Part shown: positions 1 through 8,556 of the stretch, piece after piece
Layout of the letters: every line of letters starts with the position of its first letter
Numbering within the stretch: position 1 is the stretch's first letter
NCBI GenBank assembly: GCA_964474695.1
Contig: CAYYTK010000023.1
Coordinates: 1 to 64,000, forward strand
Reading direction: 5' to 3'
Length of the DNA stretch: 64,000 bases
From: DAOUBP01 sp964474695
GTDB taxonomy: Bacteria; Chloroflexota; Anaerolineae; CG2-30-64-16
Position numbers and translations under genes: made by a program
Notes under the pieces: model-generated
Told to the model about the DNA's origin: nothing
What the model saw: the letters and a program-made list of their open reading frames with translations, nothing else
The model's database searches: none

Positions 1-212
1 TAGACTCGGTGAACCCCGGAGATTGGCACCTTATGCGAAGTCGGGGGTGGGGGGGGACGAAATAGAACAACGAATCTGCCGGAACGACCGAATGATTGGG
101 TGGTCCCGGTAGACTCGGTGAACCCCGGAGATTGGCACCTTATGCGAAGTCGGGGGTGGGCGGAAATAGAACAACGAATCTGCCGGAACGACCGAATGAT
201 TCGGTGGTCCCC
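1..212. repeat. Tandem duplication, 109-bp unit
   Basis: The block beginning TAGACTCGGTGAACCCC at position 1 recurs at 110 with few changes; the second copy lacks about four bases in its G-run. Both copies contain AATAGAACAACGAATC, which also occurs near 11180, so this belongs to a dispersed intergenic repeat family. No coding sequence is convincing here. Confidence 0.85.
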
Positions 213-260
213 GTAGATTCGGTAAATCCCGTAGATTCGGTAAATCCCGCAGATTCGTTG
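213..260. repeat. 18-bp tandem repeat
   Basis: GTAGATTCGGTAAATCCC occurs at 213-230 and 231-248, followed by a partial third unit. It continues the 109-bp duplication upstream of the moxR-like gene. Confidence 0.85.
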
Positions 261-310
261 TTCTATGCTATACACCGCCCCACCCGTCTCAACCCAAAAA
301 CAACACGCGC

Positions 311-392
311 TACGCAAGCGATCCACAGATCGCCCGCAATACGCCATACGCAAGCGATCCGCAGATCGCACGCAGTACGTAGTACGCAATAC
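311..392. repeat. Short repeats upstream of the moxR-like gene
   Basis: Two near-identical 23-mers (311-333 and 347-369, starting TACGCAAGCGATCC) are followed by a TACG-type 7-bp-period array at 371-392. The same 7-bp family fills 18153-18272. Confidence 0.75.
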
Positions 393-401
393 GGAGCACT
401 C

Positions 402-1340
402 ATGGACTTCACCCAATTCTCACAGTCCATCCAAGCCAACATCGCCCGCGTCATCGTCGGCAAGGCTGAGGCCACCGAGCTGCTGCTGGTCAGCCTGCTG
501 GTCGAAGGGCATGCCTTGATCGAGGATGTGCCGGGGATCGGCAAGACGACGCTGGCCAAGGCGCTGGCGCGCAGCCTGGACATGTCGTTCGCGCGCATCC
601 AGTTCACGCCGGACCTGCTGCCTTCGGACGTCACCGGCCTCAACATCTACAACCAGCGGGCGCAGGCGTTCGAGTTCCGGCCCGGCCCGGTGTTCAGCCA
701 GATCCTGCTGGCCGATGAGATCAACCGGGCCACCCCGCGCACCCAGTCCGCGCTGCTGGAGGCGATGCAGGAGCGCCAGGCCACCGCGGACGGGCAGACC
801 TACCCGCTCCCGCGGCCGTTCCTGGTGCTGGCCACGCAAAACCCCATCGAGCTGGAGGGCACCTTCCCGCTGCCTGAGGCGCAGGTCGATCGCTTTTTGA
901 TGCAGGTGAAGCTGGGCTACCCGTCCGCGGCCGAGGAGGAGGAGATCTTGCTGCGCTATCAGGCCGGCGATCCGCTGGAGGCCCTCGCGCCGGTGGCGTC
1001 GGCCGCGGATCTGCAGGCGCTGCAGGCGCGCGTGCGCGAGGTGCACGTCAACCCCGATGTCCGGCGCTACATCGTTCAGGTGACGCGCGCCACGCGGGAG
1101 CACGACGCGGTTGACCTGGGGGTCTCCCCGCGCGGCACCCTGGCGCTCTACAAGGCCAGCCAGGCGTTGGCCGTGCTGCGCGGCCGCGATTACGTGATTC
1201 CCAGCGACGTGCAGCACCTCTGCCCGCCGGTGCTGACCCACCGCGTGCACATCAGCCCGCAGGTGCGCCTGCGCGGCCGCACCCCGGCCCAGGTCGTGGC
1301 GGATATCACCGCCTCGGTGCCGGTGCCGGTGGTGCAGTAG
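402..1340 (+). CDS. MoxR-family AAA+ ATPase
   Basis: This 312-residue protein belongs to the MoxR AAA+ ATPases, which act as chaperone-like remodelling factors and are usually encoded beside DUF58 and transglutaminase-associated proteins, as here. The Walker A motif GIGKTT lies at residues 45-50, Walker B with ILLADEINRA at 101-110, and a sensor-type LATQNP at about 144-149. The start is the ATG at 402 because GGAG lies five bases upstream; the open frame extends upstream to 96 only through repeat DNA. The next two genes on the same strand complete the usual MoxR-DUF58-DUF4129 set. The specific client is unknown. Confidence 0.93.
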   Translation: MDFTQFSQSIQANIARVIVGKAEATELLLVSLLVEGHALIEDVPGIGKTTLAKALARSLDMSFARIQFTPDLLPSDVTGLNIYNQRAQAFEFRPGPVFSQILLADEINRATPRTQSALLEAMQERQATADGQTYPLPRPFLVLATQNPIELEGTFPLPEAQVDRFLMQVKLGYPSAAEEEEILLRYQAGDPLEALAPVASAADLQALQARVREVHVNPDVRRYIVQVTRATREHDAVDLGVSPRGTLALYKASQALAVLRGRDYVIPSDVQHLCPPVLTHRVHISPQVRLRGRTPAQVVADITASVPVPVVQ

Positions 1341-1346
1341 CCGGTG

Positions 1347-1415
1347 TAGTGCGAGGGTGCGGTGGTGCGAGAGTGCGATAGTACGATAGTGCAAGAGTGA
1401 GATAGTGCGATAACG
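1347..1415. repeat. 9-bp-period array (GTGCGATAG family)
   Basis: Degenerate repeats of GTGCGATAG/GTGAGATAG start six bases after the moxR stop. The same family fills 17069-17128 after another gene. A short TCCATCC tract follows at about 1450-1468. Confidence 0.8.
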
Positions 1416-1502
1416 GCGGTTCCTCTCAGGTGGTGCAAGAGGGCTATCCTGTCCATCCTATCCATCCTGTTAGAAGGGTTTCCCCGCCCGCGAAGGTAAC
1501 AC

Positions 1503-2906
1503 GTGCTGCAACCAGCCATCGATCAAGAGCTGCAACAGGATGTTGAGCGGGGCCGCGGCCGCGAAGGCCGGGGCGCGCTGCCGGACCGGCTGGCGCGCTT
1601 CACCGGCGAGCTGCGCAGCCGGCGCTACATCGACGTCACCAAGGACACGCAGTTCAGCGACGCGTGGCTGATCCTGGGCTTGATCTTCACCCTGGCCGGG
1701 CTGGCGGCGCACAGCCGCTTCCTGACCGCGGCGGCGGCCTGCCTGTTCACGGTGGCGTTGGCGGGCTGGCTGTGGAACGCCCTGAGCCTCTTCGGCCTCC
1801 ACTACACGCGCCGCTTCAGCGAGACGCGCGCGTTCATGGGCGAGACGGTGGAGCTGACCCTTGAGGTGCGCAACCGCAAGCTGCTGCCCGTCACCTGGCT
1901 CCACATCACCGACGTTTTTCCCAGCAGCCTGCCCATGCAGACCCCCGGGGGCGATGTCGAGGAAGTGCGCCTGAATCGCTCCACCAACCTGGGCGAGTTC
2001 ACCTCCTTCTGGTCGGCCGGCGCGTTCGACCGGCTGACCCGGCGCTTCACGATCCAGTGCACCCATCGCGGCTATCATCCCTACGGCCCGGCGCTGCTCA
2101 GCACCGGCGACGGCTTCGGCATGTTCAGCCGCAAGGGCAAGCTGCCTGAGCAGCAGCGCCTCATCGTCTATCCGCGGCTCTACACTGTGGCCGAGCTGGC
2201 CCTGCCCGCCAAAAACCCGTTCGGCGGCCGGCCGGCCGAGGCGCGCCTGGTGGAAGATCCGCTGCGCACCGCCGGCATCCGTGCGTGGCAGCCTGCCGAT
2301 GGCCTCAAGCGGGTGCACTGGAAGGCCACCGCGCGCCTTCAATCGACGCGCGAGGCCGCCGCGCCGCTGCTCAGCCGGGTCTACGAGCCGAGCCAGGAGC
2401 CGCAGGTGATGCTCCTCCTGAACGTCGCCACCCTGGAGCGTCATTGGCTTGGCCACATCCCGGAGCTGATGGAGCGCGCGGTCAGCGTGGCCGCCAGCCT
2501 GGCCGCGCTCTGCGCCGAGCTGCGCCTGCCCGTGGGGTTGAGCGCGAACGGCTACCTGCCCGGCAGCGATCAGCCGCTGCGCCTGCTGCCGGGCCGCAGT
2601 CCTGACCAACTGATGCACATCCTGGAGCTGCTGGCCGCGGTCACCGCGTTTGCGGCCGAACCGATCGAGGGCCTCCTGTTGCGCGAGGCGCCGCGGCTGC
2701 CGTGGGGCGCGACCCTCGTCGTGGTCACCGCGATCGCCCACGAGGAGCTGTTGGCCACGCTGCTGGAATTGCAGCGCGCGGGCCGCAAGGTCGTGCTGTT
2801 CACCCTGGCCGAGAAACCGCCGGAGCAATACCTGTCCGGCATCACGGTCTATCACTTGCCGCACCTGGTAGAGGATGTTATTGCACCTTTGAGAGTGTCA
2901 TTCTGA
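1503..2906 (+). CDS. DUF58 domain membrane protein
   Basis: This 467-residue protein has two adjacent hydrophobic segments at about residues 52-96, then a soluble region ending in a DUF58 domain. The signature is seen around residues 266-280 (ADGLKRVHWKATARLQ). DUF58 proteins work with MoxR ATPases, whose gene is immediately upstream; their biochemical role is not settled. The start is a GTG with GAAGG about eight bases upstream; later starts would cut into the region before the first membrane segment. The stop codon TGA at 2904-2906 lies inside an intergenic inverted repeat, so the last residues (VSF) are repeat-encoded. Confidence 0.9.
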   Translation: MLQPAIDQELQQDVERGRGREGRGALPDRLARFTGELRSRRYIDVTKDTQFSDAWLILGLIFTLAGLAAHSRFLTAAAACLFTVALAGWLWNALSLFGLHYTRRFSETRAFMGETVELTLEVRNRKLLPVTWLHITDVFPSSLPMQTPGGDVEEVRLNRSTNLGEFTSFWSAGAFDRLTRRFTIQCTHRGYHPYGPALLSTGDGFGMFSRKGKLPEQQRLIVYPRLYTVAELALPAKNPFGGRPAEARLVEDPLRTAGIRAWQPADGLKRVHWKATARLQSTREAAAPLLSRVYEPSQEPQVMLLLNVATLERHWLGHIPELMERAVSVAASLAALCAELRLPVGLSANGYLPGSDQPLRLLPGRSPDQLMHILELLAAVTAFAAEPIEGLLLREAPRLPWGATLVVVTAIAHEELLATLLELQRAGRKVVLFTLAEKPPEQYLSGITVYHLPHLVEDVIAPLRVSF

Positions 2907-2979
2907 GGGGCCGCAGCCCCGAAGAATCTCGCCTCGATGGTCGCAGATTCTTCGCTCCCGTTGGTCGCTCAGGATGACA
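2896..2979. repeat. 84-bp inverted-repeat element
   Basis: The element has ends TGTCATTCTGAG and CTCAGGATGACA, with inner arms GAAGAATCTCG and AGATTCTTCGC. It overlaps the 3' end of the DUF58 gene and stops ten bases before the next start codon. It resembles dispersed palindromic elements found between genes in many bacteria. Confidence 0.8.
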
Positions 2980-2989
2980 AGGTAAATGT

Positions 2990-4426
2990 ATGTTACTGAC
3001 TAACCGTCGTGTTGCCCTGATCCACCTCTGTGTAGCCTGCCTGGAGGCCGCGTGGCTGGCGCCGTTCTGCCTGGTGATCTACCAGCCGGCGTCGTCGCCG
3101 TGGATCGCGTTCGGCATCCTGCTGGCCGGCCTGCTGGCGTGGATGGTGATCCTCGAGCTGTTGAGCCGCGTGACGGCATCGCCGCTCTATGACCTGATCG
3201 CGTTGGCGTTGATGGCTGGCGCCGGCCTGTTGGCAGTGCGGATCGTGCTGTATCCGGGGCTGCCGGTGTGTGATCTGAGCTGGCTGGGGCGCGCGGTCAA
3301 TGATGCGCTGCATGAGAGCCGCGGCTTCCCACCCGCGGTCGCGCTGCTCGCTGTCAACCTGGTCTTGTGGCAGCGCGCCACAGCCGCCACCAGCCGCGAT
3401 CTCTCGTTCTTCAATGTCGGCTACACCTTCCGCCTGGGTATCTTGCTGCTGGTGGGCGGCGCGGCCCTGGTTGCCGCCCTGCGCGGCATCAGCGTCCTGC
3501 CGCTGCTGTTCCTTTACTTCGCCGTGGGCTTGATCGCCGTATCGGTCGCTCGCATCGGCGAGAAGGCCAGCGAAGCCCAGAGCATCGGCACCATCTTTCC
3601 CCGGCGCCGGTTCATCCAGCTCCTCCTGGCGGTTGGGACCACGATGGGCGTCGCGGGCCTGTTGGCCTCTGCCTTCACCCCGGACGCGATCCGCCGCTTC
3701 CTGCACCTCTTCGATCCGCTCTGGCAGCTCGTCCGCCCGCTGGCCCTGTTCCTGCTGGCGCTGCTTGCGCGGCTGCTCGACCCGCTGCTGGTGCGATTTG
3801 AGGCCTGGTTGACGCGCTTAATCGCCGAACGGAGCGCCTCCGGCGATGCCTTTGTCAGCCCCCTCGGCGGGACCCAGCCTCAGTCCAATCCGGCCGAGGG
3901 GCTGCCTGGATGGGTGCTGGGGTTCATGGATGTGCTGCTGGTGATCGGCCTTGTGGTTGCCGGGCTGATGATCGTCGCCTTCTTGCTGCTCTACCTGGAG
4001 CGGGTGCGCAAGGCCGGCCTGGCGGACCGGCCTGAGGAGGAGGGCCGCGAGCCGGTCACCTTCGGCGGCAACCTCTTGCGCCGCGGCCTGGAGCGCCTGC
4101 GCGGCGCAGCCCGGCTGGTGGGCCGCCTGGGCTTCAGCGGCCGGCTGTTGGCCGCCGTCTCGGTGCAGAACATCTACGCCAATCTGTGCCGGCTGGCCAG
4201 CCAGCGCGGCCAGCCCCGGCCGCCGGCCCAGCCGCCCGACGACTACCTGCCGACCCTCCGCCGCACCTTCCCCGGCCACGACGATGCCCTGGCCCGCATC
4301 ACCGCCGCGTACATGCGCGTCCACTACGGGGACCACCCGGTGACCCTGGCGGAGCTGGGGCAGTTGCGCGAGGATTACCGCGCGGTGCGCGAGGGTGAAT
4401 CAGCGAATCAGCGAATCAGCGAATAG
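2990..4426 (+). CDS. Multi-pass membrane protein with C-terminal DUF4129-like region
   Basis: The 478-residue product has several membrane segments in its first 270 residues and another at about residues 305-335, followed by a basic soluble tail. The tail contains YLPTLRRTFPGHDDALARI and AYMRVHYGDHPVT, typical of DUF4129, the domain that often ends bacterial transglutaminase-type proteins. No transglutaminase core is present, so this is the anchor half alone. It follows the DUF58 gene, which suggests one operon with moxR. The last nine residues (ESANQRISE) are encoded by the 9-bp repeat array that starts at 4395, and the TAG stop lies inside that array. Confidence 0.82.
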   Translation: MLLTNRRVALIHLCVACLEAAWLAPFCLVIYQPASSPWIAFGILLAGLLAWMVILELLSRVTASPLYDLIALALMAGAGLLAVRIVLYPGLPVCDLSWLGRAVNDALHESRGFPPAVALLAVNLVLWQRATAATSRDLSFFNVGYTFRLGILLLVGGAALVAALRGISVLPLLFLYFAVGLIAVSVARIGEKASEAQSIGTIFPRRRFIQLLLAVGTTMGVAGLLASAFTPDAIRRFLHLFDPLWQLVRPLALFLLALLARLLDPLLVRFEAWLTRLIAERSASGDAFVSPLGGTQPQSNPAEGLPGWVLGFMDVLLVIGLVVAGLMIVAFLLLYLERVRKAGLADRPEEEGREPVTFGGNLLRRGLERLRGAARLVGRLGFSGRLLAAVSVQNIYANLCRLASQRGQPRPPAQPPDDYLPTLRRTFPGHDDALARITAAYMRVHYGDHPVTLAELGQLREDYRAVREGESANQRISE

Positions 4427-4480
4427 GCGGATCAGCGAATCGGCGAATCGGCGAATCGGCGAATCGGCGAATCGGCGAAG
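4395..4480. repeat. 9-bp-period array (GAATCRGCG family)
   Basis: About nine tandem units of GAATCAGCG or GAATCGGCG overlap the 3' end of the DUF4129 gene. The same family, in the opposite orientation, occupies about 11210-11377. Confidence 0.9.
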
Positions 4481-4482
4481 CA

Positions 4483-4713
4483 GGCATTCCAAATGTGGGT
4501 GTGAGCGGAGGCATCCTGAGCGGAGTTCCGCCCGCACCCAGAGCGAAACGGAGTGCAGTCGAAGGGCGGGCGGAACGCAGTCGAAGGAGGCCGAAGCGGG
4601 CATGGTGGGCGGAATCCTTCGACTTCGCACGGCGCAGGTTGTGGATGGTGGGACGCCATGGAACTCGTGCGCCGTGCTCCGCTCAGGATGCTTCGGCGAC
4701 ATTTGGAATCGCT
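4483..4713. repeat. About 230-bp inverted-repeat element containing CCTGAGCGGAG...GTCGAAGG modules
   Basis: The left end reads GCATTCCAAATGT followed by GCATCCTGAGCGGAG. The right end, read on the minus strand, gives GATTCCAAATGT then GCATCCTGAGCGGAGC. The interior contains GTCGAAGG on both strands. No coding capacity is evident. With the preceding array it fills the gap between the DUF4129 gene and the gene at 4794. Confidence 0.7.
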
Positions 4714-4731
4714 GGGGGCGAAGGGGGCGGA

Positions 4732-4761
4732 TTGGGCCGAAAGGCAGTTCTGCGGTATACT
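4732..4761 (+). promoter_or_regulatory. Sigma70-type promoter for the 4794-7679 operon
   Basis: TTGGGC (4732-4737) and TATACT (4756-4761) are separated by 18 bp. Transcription would start about 25 bases before the ATG at 4794. Confidence 0.55.
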
Positions 4762-4793
4762 CTGGACTTATCTTAACGGACAACGCGATCGTG

Positions 4794-5213
4794 ATGACTG
4801 AGACTGCCCAACCTTGCTCTATTTGTGAGGCCGAAGGCCGTAAGATCTATGCGGCGCTCTTCGGCTGCGAGGCGCCGCCTGTGGTGCTGGAGCGCTTCTC
4901 CGCGGCATCCGGGAAGCTGAACCGCGCCGCACCCCAGCCGGAGGTCGACCGCTGCACGCGTGCCATCCTGGCCTGCCCCGACCTGGAGGCACTGGAGCTG
5001 GCCGCGCGTTACACCCGCCGGCTGCCCCTCCTCACGCGCAAGTTCGCGCTGATGGCCTACCTGGCCGAGACGCTGCCCGATAACCAGCGCTTCTTCGTCA
5101 ACCGGCGCTCAAGCCTCCTCCGCGGCTTGCTCCACCTGGCCGGGGCCGGCTTCCGCACGGTTTGGAAGATGCTGGTTGGGCTGTGGCTGCTGAGGAGTGT
5201 GCCCCGTGGCTGA
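4794..5213 (+). CDS. Hypothetical protein, 139 aa, companion of the GMC oxidoreductase
   Basis: I do not recognise a family. The protein starts MTETAQPCSICEAEG, with a CxxC pair at Cys8 and Cys11, and carries a hydrophobic segment near its C-terminus (residues about 115-133). The ATG at 4794 is chosen because a promoter lies just upstream; the open frame continues upstream only through repeat DNA. Its end overlaps the start of the GMC flavoprotein gene by eight bases, which implies translational coupling. By position it could be a small accessory, electron-transfer or anchoring subunit of that enzyme, but this is inference. Confidence 0.75.
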   Translation: MTETAQPCSICEAEGRKIYAALFGCEAPPVVLERFSAASGKLNRAAPQPEVDRCTRAILACPDLEALELAARYTRRLPLLTRKFALMAYLAETLPDNQRFFVNRRSSLLRGLLHLAGAGFRTVWKMLVGLWLLRSVPRG

Positions 5214-6792
5214 GATCATCATCGTCGGCTCGGGCGCAGCAGGCGCGGCGGCCGCGCTGCAACTGGCGCGCATGGGCCTCCGTCCGGTCCTGCTGGACGT
5301 CGGCATCACGCCGCGCGAGGACGGCCCGCGCGCCGAGGGCAACCTGTACGAGTGGCGGCAGCGCCACGATAGCTTTGACCTGCAAATCGGGCCCGATTTC
5401 CGTGGGGTCAGCGATCTCTTCACCGAGGAGCCCGGCATCGCCAAGCTCAATGCGCCGAACGCGGCGTATGTCGTTCAGGACGCCCCTGCGCTCTCGCCGA
5501 TCGACGCGACCGATTTCGATGCCATCCAGAGCTTCGCGTTGGGGGGGCTGGGCAACGCGTGGGGCGCCGGGCTTTACCGCTTCGTGGCGGCCGACCTGGC
5601 CGGCTTCCCGATCCGCGCGGCCGACCTGGACTCTTACGGCGACGTGTTGACGCGCGAGATCGGCATCAGCGGCGCGGACGACGATCTGACGCCCTTTTTC
5701 GGCAGCCCGGCCGCGCTGTTGCCGCCGCTGAACCCTTCGTACAACGCGGCGGCCGTGTTGGCGCGCTACGGCCGCCTCCGGGAACGCCTCAACGGCCGCG
5801 GCCTCTTCCTGGGCCGGCCGCGCATCGCCGCGCTCTCCACGCCCTACGACGGCCGGCCGCCGGTCGACTACAGCAACACCGAGTTCTGGCAGGACCAACC
5901 CTACCTCTACACGCCGGCCATGACCCTGAAGAAGCTGATCGCGGCGGGGCAGATCGACTACCGGCCCGGGATCCTGGTGCATTCCTGGTCGGAGACGCCC
6001 GGCGGCGTCATCGTGCACGGCCGCGAGGTTGCCACGGACGCGCCGATCGATCTGGCCGGCAAGGCGGTCCTGCTTGCTGCCGGCGCGGTCGGCACGAGCA
6101 AGATCGTCCTGGCCAGCGCGGGCGACGATGCAACCGCTCTGCCGCTGCTGGAGAACCCCGCCGTGCAAATCCCGTTCGTGCTGCCCGGCAGCATCGGACG
6201 CGCCCTGGACGCGCACTGCTTCGGCCTGACCCAGCTCAATCTGATCTGGCAGGCATCCGCGTTCGGCTGCACGGCTCAAGGCAGCTTTCTGGAAATCACC
6301 TCGCCCATGCGCGCGGAGTTCTTCGGCCGCTTCCCGTTGTCGGCCCGGGCCAACCTGGCCTTGGTGAAGCAGATGCTGCCGGCCATGCTGCTGATGCAGC
6401 TCTTCTTCCCCGCGCAGATTCAGCCGCCCGCGCGCCTTTCGCTGGCGCCTGACGGCCGCTTGCGCATCGCGGGCCATCCGAACCCGATCGATCTGCGCAG
6501 CCTGGGTGAATTGCTGTCCGCCATGCGGTCGCTGGGCTTGTGGACCCTGCCGATGCTGATCGTCAAGCCGATCACCGGCCACGCGATCCATTACGCGGGC
6601 ACGCTGCCGATGGCTGCCGCGCCCGGCCGCTACGAGTGCCATCCCGACGGCCGGCTGGCAGGCGCCTCGCGCGTCTACGTGGCTGACTCGGCTTGCTTCT
6701 CCGGCCTGCCGGCCAAGAATATGTCGTTCGGCATGATGTGCAACGCGATGCGGGTGGCCGAGGCGGCCGCTCGCGCCCCGGAATCCGGTTGA
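5206..6792 (+). CDS. GMC-type FAD-dependent oxidoreductase
   Basis: The 528-residue protein begins with a dinucleotide-binding fold (VAEIIIVGSGAAGAAAALQL). It ends with a GMC C-terminal domain that includes HYAGTLPM and the KNMSFGMMCN segment, supplying the His and Asn expected at the flavin active site. GMC enzymes oxidise alcohols or sugars with FAD. I choose the GTG at 5206, since GAGGAG lies eight bases upstream; a GTG at 5197 is possible. There is no twin-arginine signal. The gene overlaps the small gene before it and is followed nine bases later by an epimerase-like gene, which hints at a carbohydrate or isoprenoid substrate. The substrate cannot be read from sequence. Confidence 0.85.
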   Translation: MAEIIIVGSGAAGAAAALQLARMGLRPVLLDVGITPREDGPRAEGNLYEWRQRHDSFDLQIGPDFRGVSDLFTEEPGIAKLNAPNAAYVVQDAPALSPIDATDFDAIQSFALGGLGNAWGAGLYRFVAADLAGFPIRAADLDSYGDVLTREIGISGADDDLTPFFGSPAALLPPLNPSYNAAAVLARYGRLRERLNGRGLFLGRPRIAALSTPYDGRPPVDYSNTEFWQDQPYLYTPAMTLKKLIAAGQIDYRPGILVHSWSETPGGVIVHGREVATDAPIDLAGKAVLLAAGAVGTSKIVLASAGDDATALPLLENPAVQIPFVLPGSIGRALDAHCFGLTQLNLIWQASAFGCTAQGSFLEITSPMRAEFFGRFPLSARANLALVKQMLPAMLLMQLFFPAQIQPPARLSLAPDGRLRIAGHPNPIDLRSLGELLSAMRSLGLWTLPMLIVKPITGHAIHYAGTLPMAAAPGRYECHPDGRLAGASRVYVADSACFSGLPAKNMSFGMMCNAMRVAEAAARAPESG

Positions 6793-6800
6793 GCTGAGCT

Positions 6801-7679
6801 ATGACCACCGTCCTGATCACCGGCGCTAATGGGTTCATCGCCCGGCATCTTGCCCCCACCCTGGCCGCGGCGGGCATGCGGGTGCTCGGTGCATCGCGGC
6901 ACGCAGCCCCGGTCCCCGGCTTCGACCGTGTTTTCGCCGCGCGGCTGGGCGATTCGCTGGCCGCGTTGTTTGCCGCGGAGCGCGTGGACGCGGTGGTGCA
7001 CACCGCGCTCGATCCCGGCCCGCGCTCGTACGCCGTCAACGTGGACGGCACGGCGCGCTGGCTGGAGGAGGCGGCCGCGGCCGGGGCCGGTGCGCAGATC
7101 CTGCTCAGCAGCCTCTCCGCCGACGCCCGGGCCCTGGCCGACTACGGCCGGGCGAAGCAGGCATTGGAGGAGCGCTTCCTGGCCGCGGGGCAGATCGTCT
7201 TCCGGTTGGGCGTGGTGGTGGGCAACGGCGGCATGTTCGCGCGCATGGTCGATTCGGCGCGGCGCTACCCGGTGGTGCCGCTGCTCGACAACGGGGAACA
7301 GCTCATCTACGTGCTGGGTATCGACCGCCTGTGCGCCGTGCTGCGGGATTGCATCGCGTCCGACGGCCAGGGCCTGGCTGGACACGCCTGGAACCTGCAG
7401 CAGCCGACCCCCTACCCGCTGCGCGACGTGATCCGGGCCATCGTCAAGGGTTACGGCTTGCACCGCGCGCTGCTGCCCCTGCCCGCGCGCCCGATGGTCG
7501 GCCTGCTGCAGCTCTTCGAGAAGCAGGCGCTGATCCGGCTGCCGATCACCAGCACCAATGTCCGCGGGCTGATCCAGCAGGGCCACCGCGAGTTTCCCTC
7601 CGACTTCGTGCGGTTCGGCTATCCTGAGGAGAGCCTGGCCGGCCTGATCAAGCGGGCCGCGGAAGATCGCGGGGCGTAG
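6801..7679 (+). CDS. NAD-dependent epimerase/dehydratase-like protein
   Basis: This 292-residue extended short-chain dehydrogenase-fold protein has the nucleotide-binding motif TGANGFIA near its N-terminus. A DYGRAK segment matches the YxxxK catalytic pair, preceded by the SSLSAD strand that supplies the usual Ser. It is last in the promoter-4794-7679 operon, nine bases after the GMC gene. Likely it acts on a nucleotide sugar or a related keto-sugar together with the GMC enzyme, but the exact reaction is unknown. Confidence 0.82.
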   Translation: MTTVLITGANGFIARHLAPTLAAAGMRVLGASRHAAPVPGFDRVFAARLGDSLAALFAAERVDAVVHTALDPGPRSYAVNVDGTARWLEEAAAAGAGAQILLSSLSADARALADYGRAKQALEERFLAAGQIVFRLGVVVGNGGMFARMVDSARRYPVVPLLDNGEQLIYVLGIDRLCAVLRDCIASDGQGLAGHAWNLQQPTPYPLRDVIRAIVKGYGLHRALLPLPARPMVGLLQLFEKQALIRLPITSTNVRGLIQQGHREFPSDFVRFGYPEESLAGLIKRAAEDRGA

Positions 7680-7717
7680 CGACTTTGCGTTTGTGCGCAA
7701 TCTTTAAGCTTAGCTAC

Positions 7718-7748
7718 TTGACTCTGACGTAACGTCATAGTGTATTCT
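7718..7748 (+). promoter_or_regulatory. MerR-type promoter with 19-bp spacer and dyad operator
   Basis: TTGACT (7718-7723) and TATTCT (7743-7748) are 19 bp apart, the long spacing typical of MerR-activated promoters. The spacer is filled by a dyad at 7721-7741, in which ACTCTGACG is matched by CGTCATAGT around a TAA centre. The predicted transcription start falls at or within a base or two of the ATG at 7756. Confidence 0.85.
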
Positions 7749-7755
7749 GCCCGCC

Positions 7756-8544
7756 ATGGAGCGTAACACGAAGGCCTATACGGTGCACCAGCTCGCTGTG
7801 ATGGCGGGGGTCAGCGTCCGGACGCTGCACCACTACGATCACGTCGGGCTGCTGGCGCCGTCGGCGCGCAGCGCGGCCGGCTACCGGCTTTACGGCGAGC
7901 GCGATCTTCTCCGTTTGCAGCAGGTGCTCTTTTTCAAGGAGCTCGACCTGCCGTTGGCCGAGATTCAGGCCATCCTGGACGACCCGAAATTCGACCAGGT
8001 GGCTGCGCTGCAACAGCACCGGCTGTTGGTCCAGTCACGGATGGATCGCCTGGGCACGCTCCTGACAACCATCGATCGTACGATCGCAAGACTCACGGAG
8101 GTTGACATGGGCCTGACGGATGAGGAGCTTTACGAGGGGCTCCCCAAGGAGCAAGTGGCGCGCTGGAAGCGCGAGGTCGACGAGCGCTACGACCCCGCAC
8201 TGGTAGCCGAATCGAACCGCCGCGTGCGCGGCATGAGCAAGGACCAGTGGAACGCGGTGAAGGCCGAGGGGGATGCCATCTCGCGGCGGATGGCCGAGCT
8301 GATGGGACGCGATCCGGCCGACCCGGAGGTGCAGGCGACCATCGCGCGGCAGCACGCGTGGATCGAGAACTTCTATCCCTGCTCGGCCGAGATGTTCGCC
8401 GGGCTGGGCCAACATTACGCGGAACATCCCGAGTTCCGGGCGACCTACGATCGCTATCGCACCGACCTGGCCGATTTCATGCGGGACGCCATGGCGTACT
8501 ACGCCCAGCATGTGCTGGCGAAACATACCCTGTCCGCTCGTTAG
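7756..8544 (+). CDS. MerR-family regulator with TipAS-like ligand domain
   Basis: The 262-residue protein has a MerR winged helix at about residues 8-75 (LAVMAGVSVRTLHHYDHVGL), a coiled-coil dimerisation helix at about 85-115, and a TipAS domain at about 140-255. That domain type senses antibiotics or other small ligands. The ATG at 7756 has no Shine-Dalgarno and sits at the predicted transcription start, so the mRNA is probably leaderless. The promoter has the 19-bp spacing these regulators untwist, so autoregulation is likely. The VOC-fold gene 12 bases downstream is probably co-transcribed and could bind or modify the ligand. Confidence 0.92.
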   Translation: MERNTKAYTVHQLAVMAGVSVRTLHHYDHVGLLAPSARSAAGYRLYGERDLLRLQQVLFFKELDLPLAEIQAILDDPKFDQVAALQQHRLLVQSRMDRLGTLLTTIDRTIARLTEVDMGLTDEELYEGLPKEQVARWKREVDERYDPALVAESNRRVRGMSKDQWNAVKAEGDAISRRMAELMGRDPADPEVQATIARQHAWIENFYPCSAEMFAGLGQHYAEHPEFRATYDRYRTDLADFMRDAMAYYAQHVLAKHTLSAR

Positions 8545-8556
8545 GAGAGGCTTGAG

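Noticed and set aside
4395..4793. N-terminal extension of the gene at 4794
   Set aside because: The extension is encoded by repeat arrays, and a promoter lies between it and the chosen ATG.
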